NCBI RefSeq assembly: GCF_035556675.1
Contig: NZ_DATMFZ010000087.1
Coordinates: 1-8,472, forward strand
Length of the DNA stretch: 8,472 nt
Direction: 5' to 3'
DNA from: Geminicoccus sp035556675
GTDB lineage: Bacteria > Pseudomonadota > Alphaproteobacteria > Geminicoccales > Geminicoccaceae
Shown here: one piece after another, positions 5,955-8,472 of the stretch
Position numbering within the stretch: position 1 is the stretch's first letter
Layout of the letters: each line of letters begins with the position of its first letter
Position numbers and translations under genes: made by a program
Notes under the pieces: generated by a model
Told to the model about the DNA's origin: nothing
Databases searched by the model: none
What the model saw: the letters and a program-made list of their open reading frames with translations, nothing else

Positions 5955-6232
5955 GCGAAGGCCCTCGCGGCTGGCCGGATGGCGGCACGGTGGTAGGAGC
6001 GGGCAAGGGCGGCATCGCCCTCCGCCAGGGCTTCCCAGGCTTCCGCCCGATAGAGCAGCCGCCACGCGCGATGGTAGGCATCGCGGCCGACCTCCGTGCC
6101 GGCGAAGGTGTCCACCAGGCCGCGCAGCTCCTGCACGTGCTGGCGATGCGCAAGGGCGGTAAAGGCGCGCCGGCGCTGGGCGCGGATCGCGTGGCGGCCC
6201 TCCGGTGCGCCGTTGTTCGGCGGCGTCAGCAT
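5951..6232 (-). CDS. basic helical small protein, 93 aa, unknown
   Basis: Strongly basic (Arg- and His-rich) and helical after residue 12: HAIRAQRRRAFTALAHRQHV, then YHRAWRLLYRAEAWEALAE. No signal peptide, Cys pair or catalytic motif. The ORF opens at 6277, but the ATG at 6232 is chosen because AGGAG lies 8 to 9 bases before it and because it overlaps the preceding stop (ATGCTGA). Its own stop overlaps the next start (ATGA), so it is translationally linked on both sides. The charge would suit nucleic-acid binding, but no domain is recognised. Confidence 0.65.
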   Translation of the reverse strand: MLTPPNNGAPEGRHAIRAQRRRAFTALAHRQHVQELRGLVDTFAGTEVGRDAYHRAWRLLYRAEAWEALAEGDAALARSYHRAAIRPAARAFA

Positions 6233-7104
6233 GGCGCGCTCTCCTGGCTCAGGAGGTCCACCACGCTGGCCGACCACTTCACCTGCCGGACCGGCGTGCC
6301 GTCGCCGCTGCGCTTTCCGGTGTCGAGCACCGTCGCATACTGCAGGCCCTTCGCTGTCGGCTCCCAGTAGGTGCGGTTCTTGGCGTCGCGGTGGCCGGTC
6401 TGCAGGCCGCGCTCGGCCAGCATCTGGTTCACCGCGATCGCCGAGCGGCCGCCCAGGCGGTTGCCGATGTCGGAGGGGGTGAGCAGCACCTCCTGTCGCG
6501 GGGCGATCAAGGCGGTGATGCCCAGATCCTCCAGCGGGTCGATGCCGGTGTGCTTCCTGGTGGCCCGGGCGGCGGAGAGCGCCGCCTGGTTGTCGTCGAG
6601 CCCCACCAGCCGGGCAATGCCGCGATAGGCCCGGAAGGTGGAAGCGGCCTCGCGGGCAGCGCTGACCCGGCGGCGGAGCTGCGGTGCCGGAGCGGGGGAG
6701 GCGAGCAGCCCGCGCTCATAGGCGTCGAACCGCTCGATGACCTCGATGGTGATCGCCGTCGCCTCGGCGGTCTCGGACTTTGCGGTGATGAACACCGCCT
6801 GCTTCTTGTTGAGAAGGTAGGCGGTGGTCCGCTGGCCCTTGCCTACCACGATCTCGGTCGTGGCGAGTTCGCCGAGCTGGGAAAGCGCCCCGCGGTGGGG
6901 CCCTATCAGATCGCGGATCTTGCGAGGGCGCTCAAAGCCAAGCCGCTCGGCAAGATCGGTGTCGAGGATGCGGACCTCACCCTCATGCGTGGTGAGGGCG
7001 AGATCGGTGACGGTCGCCTGCGCCATGGCCGGCCGCGCGGCCGCGACAAGCAGGTCGGGAGTGTCGGAATGGGAACGCACGATGCTTACCCCTACAGCTT
7101 CCAT
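6226..7104 (-). CDS. Rha/antirepressor-like phage regulatory protein, 292 aa
   Basis: First gene of the left operon. Residues 41 to 131 resemble the N-terminal domain of Rha-type and Ant-type phage regulators: ILDTDLAERLGFERPRKIRD, then YLLNKKQAVFITAKSE and a helix ending RFDAYERG. Residues 207 to 285 look like a winged-helix C-terminal domain, with LTPSDIGNRLGG, VNQMLAERGLQ, RTYWEPTAKGLQYA and VKWSASVVDLL. Such proteins bind DNA or antagonise the prophage repressor. The ATG at 7104 has no ribosome binding site and sits 7 bases after a predicted -10, so it may be read as a leaderless mRNA; GTG at 7080 with AGGGG 8 bases upstream is the alternative start. Its promoter carries two copies of the repressor operator. 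Antirepressor activity is inferred from family and position. Confidence 0.75.
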   Translation of the reverse strand: MEAVGVSIVRSHSDTPDLLVAAARPAMAQATVTDLALTTHEGEVRILDTDLAERLGFERPRKIRDLIGPHRGALSQLGELATTEIVVGKGQRTTAYLLNKKQAVFITAKSETAEATAITIEVIERFDAYERGLLASPAPAPQLRRRVSAAREAASTFRAYRGIARLVGLDDNQAALSAARATRKHTGIDPLEDLGITALIAPRQEVLLTPSDIGNRLGGRSAIAVNQMLAERGLQTGHRDAKNRTYWEPTAKGLQYATVLDTGKRSGDGTPVRQVKWSASVVDLLSQESAPC

Positions 7105-7111
7105 GGCTGGA

Positions 7112-7141
7112 TGTGTAAGCGGTGCTTTCCGAATTCGTCAA
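7112..7141 (-). promoter_or_regulatory. leftward early promoter (PL-like)
   Basis: On the minus strand TTGACG (7141-7136) serves as -35 and TTACAC or TACACA (7118-7112) as -10, spacing 17 or 18. The -35 lies in operator OL2 and the -10 in OL1, so repressor bound at either should block it. Transcription would start about base 7105, next to the ATG at 7104. Confidence 0.7.
7114..7130 (-). promoter_or_regulatory. operator OL1
   Basis: Minus-strand sequence GGAAAGC-ACC-GCTTACA, an imperfect 17-bp dyad of the same type as the four other operators. It covers the -10 of the leftward promoter. Only one base in the left half differs from OL2 (C for T), and it is nearly the same as OR1. Confidence 0.75.
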
Positions 7142-7153
7142 GTTATACTTTCC
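7137..7153 (-). promoter_or_regulatory. operator OL2, overlapping the repressor's last codons
   Basis: Minus-strand sequence GGAAAGT-ATA-ACTTGAC, centred 23 bp from OL1 (about two helical turns). It covers the -35 of the leftward promoter and also encodes the final residues and stop of the repressor (7143-7153). Confidence 0.75.
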
Positions 7154-7949
7154 ATTCCCCGATAGAGACGCTTCCCCTGCCGGGAAGCATCCGATGAAGT
7201 TCGATCGGAATGGCCACGAAGGTAACAAGCTCAGGGCTTGTGCAATGGATAATGGGCCAGTTGGGGTTCTCGGGAACCAATTCACACTCCTGCCATCGGC
7301 CCTCCTGATCTATGCGGATTGGTCGGAAGCGTCGCAGGACAGGGCGCGCTCCAGGAGTGGGAACTGCCAACACATCGGAGCCCGGAAATGGCTCGGTGCC
7401 GAATAGCCCCCAAAACATCACTACATCACGCGTCTGAAAAGTTGGAGCCATGCTGTCGTCTCCTATGTCTGAGGCGAAGCAATCTACCGGCTTGAAAGAT
7501 CTATTATAGCGAGAGTCCACATTAAACTGAAATGGATGTAGGCCCCATCCTTTTTCAAGCATAGTTCTATACTCTTCCGAAAGATCGGCCCATTCAGTAA
7601 TCTCACTCCAGCTTCGGTAAGGTATTGCGTCATTCTCAAAGTGCCAAATAGAATCCTTTGCCTTCTGTTTACGAACTTCCTCTAAATCTCGTTCGAGAAA
7701 TATCTCTTCTCCGGTTACAAGCCATTCGAGCGGAATGGCGTACAACTGAGAAATTGCTCTGAGCCGATCCATTTCTGGCTTAGTAGCCCCGGTTTCCCAC
7801 TGCGAGACTGCGGCCCGACTGACTCCCAACCTCTCTGCAACAGCTGCCTGAGAGAGTTTGGTGAGGACGCGAGCACGGTGGAGGCGCTCTGGCAGGCCTA
7901 CCGCTCCAGAGAGCCAATCCTTCCGCACATCTGGAACTGAGGACGTCAT
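7143..7949 (-). CDS. prophage repressor, XRE-type HTH plus S24 peptidase-like domain, 268 aa
   Basis: Maintains lysogeny by binding the five dyads around it. Residues 20 to 75 form an XRE helix-turn-helix (LSQAAVAERLGVSRAAVSQW, then ETGATKPEMDRLRAIS). Residues 155 to 255 form an S24/LexA-type domain with the nucleophile Ser166 in GDDSMAPTF and a typical C-terminal end (NPNWPIIHC). The general base, Lys192 of lambda CI, aligns with Arg206 in PVLRRF, and no Ala-Gly or Cys-Gly pair is seen between residues 85 and 160, where self-cleavage normally occurs. The linker is longer than in most CI proteins and rich in aromatic and acidic residues. AGAGG lies 8 bases before the ATG. The gene is clearly richer in AT than its neighbours (for example 7500 to 7700), which suggests a separate origin. 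Confidence 0.92.
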   Translation of the reverse strand: MTSSVPDVRKDWLSGAVGLPERLHRARVLTKLSQAAVAERLGVSRAAVSQWETGATKPEMDRLRAISQLYAIPLEWLVTGEEIFLERDLEEVRKQKAKDSIWHFENDAIPYRSWSEITEWADLSEEYRTMLEKGWGLHPFQFNVDSRYNRSFKPVDCFASDIGDDSMAPTFQTRDVVMFWGLFGTEPFPGSDVLAVPTPGARPVLRRFRPIRIDQEGRWQECELVPENPNWPIIHCTSPELVTFVAIPIELHRMLPGRGSVSIGEWKV

Positions 7950-7977
7950 AGCGGGAACCTCTTTTGAGCAGCACTTC

Positions 7978-8005
7978 GGTGTAAAGCGTTCCTTTCCCAG
8001 GTCTA
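7978..8005 (-). promoter_or_regulatory. repressor maintenance promoter (PRM-like)
   Basis: On the minus strand TAGACC (8005-8000) is a possible -35 and TACACC (7983-7978) a possible -10, spacing 16. Operator OR2 starts directly beside the -35 (8006), the position from which lambda CI activates its own promoter, and OR3 overlaps the -10. Both hexamers are weak, which would suit activation. Confidence 0.5.
7981..7997 (-). promoter_or_regulatory. operator OR3
   Basis: Minus-strand sequence GGAAAGG-AAC-GCTTTAC, 17-bp imperfect dyad, inverted relative to OR1 and OR2 and centred 25 bp from OR2. It overlaps the predicted -10 of the repressor promoter, so binding here should shut down repressor synthesis. 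Confidence 0.65.
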
Positions 8006-8022
8006 GGAAAGTTTAACTTGCC
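8006..8022 (+). promoter_or_regulatory. operator OR2
   Basis: GGAAAGT-TTA-ACTTGCC, the most symmetric of the five dyads (six of seven half-site bases match). It overlaps the start of the -35 of the rightward promoter on one side and abuts the -35 of the repressor promoter on the other. Confidence 0.75.
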
Positions 8023-8046
8023 GAATCGGAAAGCGTAGCTTACGTT
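8018..8046 (+). promoter_or_regulatory. rightward early promoter (PR-like)
   Basis: TTGCCG (8018-8023) and TACGTT (8041-8046) with a 17-base spacer. OR2 covers the -35 and OR1 the -10. The ATG of the Cro-like gene follows the -10 after 8 bases, so transcription should start at or next to the start codon. Confidence 0.7.
8028..8044 (+). promoter_or_regulatory. operator OR1
   Basis: GGAAAGC-GTA-GCTTACG, centred 22 bp from OR2 on the same face of the helix. It overlaps the -10 of the rightward promoter, so repressor bound here blocks the Cro-like gene. Confidence 0.75.
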
Positions 8047-8054
8047 CACGCTCC

Positions 8055-8354
8055 ATGATCACGTCTAGCCACCGCCAAGCTCTTCTGCGCGCCATCCGCA
8101 TATGCGGGTCCACTCGGCGATTGGCAGCGGAACTCGGAATTACCCCTCAGGCTGTAAGCCAGTGGCGACGGACGCCCGCGACCCGGGTACTACAGGTCGA
8201 ACGCTTGACGGGTGGGAAGGTACGGCGCAGCGAACTCCGGCCTGATTTGTACCCCGAGTCTTCAGAAGAGCCGGCGTTCAGCCGTTCTTCCTTTAGGTGC
8301 AGCACGGATTCCTCGCCCCTACCCACCCAATCCCCGGGTGGTGCACCGCGATGA
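8055..8354 (+). CDS. YdaS/Cro-like transcriptional regulator, 99 aa
   Basis: First gene of the rightward operon, divergent from the repressor. Residues 8 to 65 match the YdaS/Cro group: a helix (LLRAIRICGSTRRLA), a helix-turn-helix (ELGITPQAVSQWRR), then RVLQVERLTGG and the typical close VRRSELRPDLYP. The Ser/Pro-rich tail after residue 68 is probably disordered. Expected to repress the repressor gene and to set the lytic course. There is no ribosome binding site before the ATG, which follows the predicted -10 by 8 bases, so a leaderless message is likely. The stop overlaps the next start as ATGA. Confidence 0.88.
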   Translation: MITSSHRQALLRAIRICGSTRRLAAELGITPQAVSQWRRTPATRVLQVERLTGGKVRRSELRPDLYPESSEEPAFSRSSFRCSTDSSPLPTQSPGGAPR

Positions 8355-8472
8355 GCGCCCCATCCTCGCCCTCCTGCCGGTGCACCCCGTCGCCGATCCG
8401 GATTCGCATCCCCGCGAACATCACCGGTTGCCGACGCGGCGCCATTGCCTGCCGGCACGCCATCAGGCTGTC
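8351..8472 (+). CDS. start of a second rightward gene, cut by the window end
   Basis: Open from the ATG at 8351, which overlaps the Cro-like stop as ATGA, to the end of the window (40 complete codons). GGGTGGTG lies upstream at a usable distance. The visible part has four Cys, two of them in SCRCTP near residue 10 and two further on (TGCRRG and IACRHA), which could form a metal site. The product cannot be identified from this fragment, and the composition is rich in Arg, Ser and Pro, so the frame is not certain. Confidence 0.4.
   Translation, partial: MSAPSSPSCRCTPSPIRIRIPANITGCRRGAIACRHAIRL

Noticed and set aside
6205..7197. 330-codon + strand ORF
   Set aside because: Antisense to the Rha-like gene, which has recognisable domains; it also runs through the leftward promoter.
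8147..8458. Minus-strand 103-codon ORF
   Set aside because: Antisense to the Cro-like gene, with low-complexity Gly/Arg composition.
1..8472. CRISPR array, insertion sequence or rRNA
   Set aside because: No regularly spaced repeats, no transposase-like protein and no rRNA-like sequence were seen on either strand.

Overview
The window looks like one end of a temperate prophage (or a phage-derived integrative element) in a high-GC proteobacterium. Bases 79-112 are the 3' end of a tRNA-Glu gene on the minus strand, without the rest of the tRNA, as expected for the distal attachment site of an element inserted in a tRNA gene. Bases 1-78 would then be host chromosome with no recognisable gene, and everything right of 113 belongs to the element. 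The tRNA sequence, the GC-rich codon use and the style of the integrase and Cro-like proteins suggest an alphaproteobacterium, perhaps a sphingomonad; this is inference, not proof.

Layout: (1) 113-2238 is an end cargo region between the attachment site and the integrase. It holds an unknown charged protein (+), then on the minus strand a predicted lipoprotein whose stop overlaps the start of a 33-residue Lys/Pro-rich peptide, and about 350 non-coding bases with palindromes and hairpins. (2) 2239-7104 is a leftward early operon in which nearly all adjacent genes overlap: Rha/antirepressor-like regulator, 93-aa unknown, 428-aa unknown with three internal repeats, 77-aa unknown, 94-aa DUF551-like protein, a disputed overlapping-frame locus, an excisionase-like HTH protein and a tyrosine integrase. 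(3) 7105-8054 is the immunity region: an S24-type repressor read leftward, flanked by two copies of a promoter/operator module. (4) 8055-8472 starts the rightward operon with a YdaS/Cro-like protein and a second gene cut by the window end.

The best signal is the control circuit. A 17-bp dyad, GGAAAGY-N3-RCTT followed by a variable end, occurs five times: three sites between repressor and cro-like gene and two beyond the repressor's 3' end. The geometry matches lambda OR and OL: two sites over the -35 and -10 of each early promoter, and a third over the predicted -10 of the repressor promoter. Both early promoters place the start codon about where transcription should begin, so both first mRNAs may be leaderless. 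The repressor has the S24 serine, but Arg replaces the expected catalytic Lys and no Ala-Gly or Cys-Gly cleavage site is visible. Induction may therefore not go through RecA-stimulated self-cleavage, and the antirepressor-like gene at the head of the left operon is a candidate for that role.

The 276 bases between 799 and 1074 hold only a hairpin and GC-rich palindromes.
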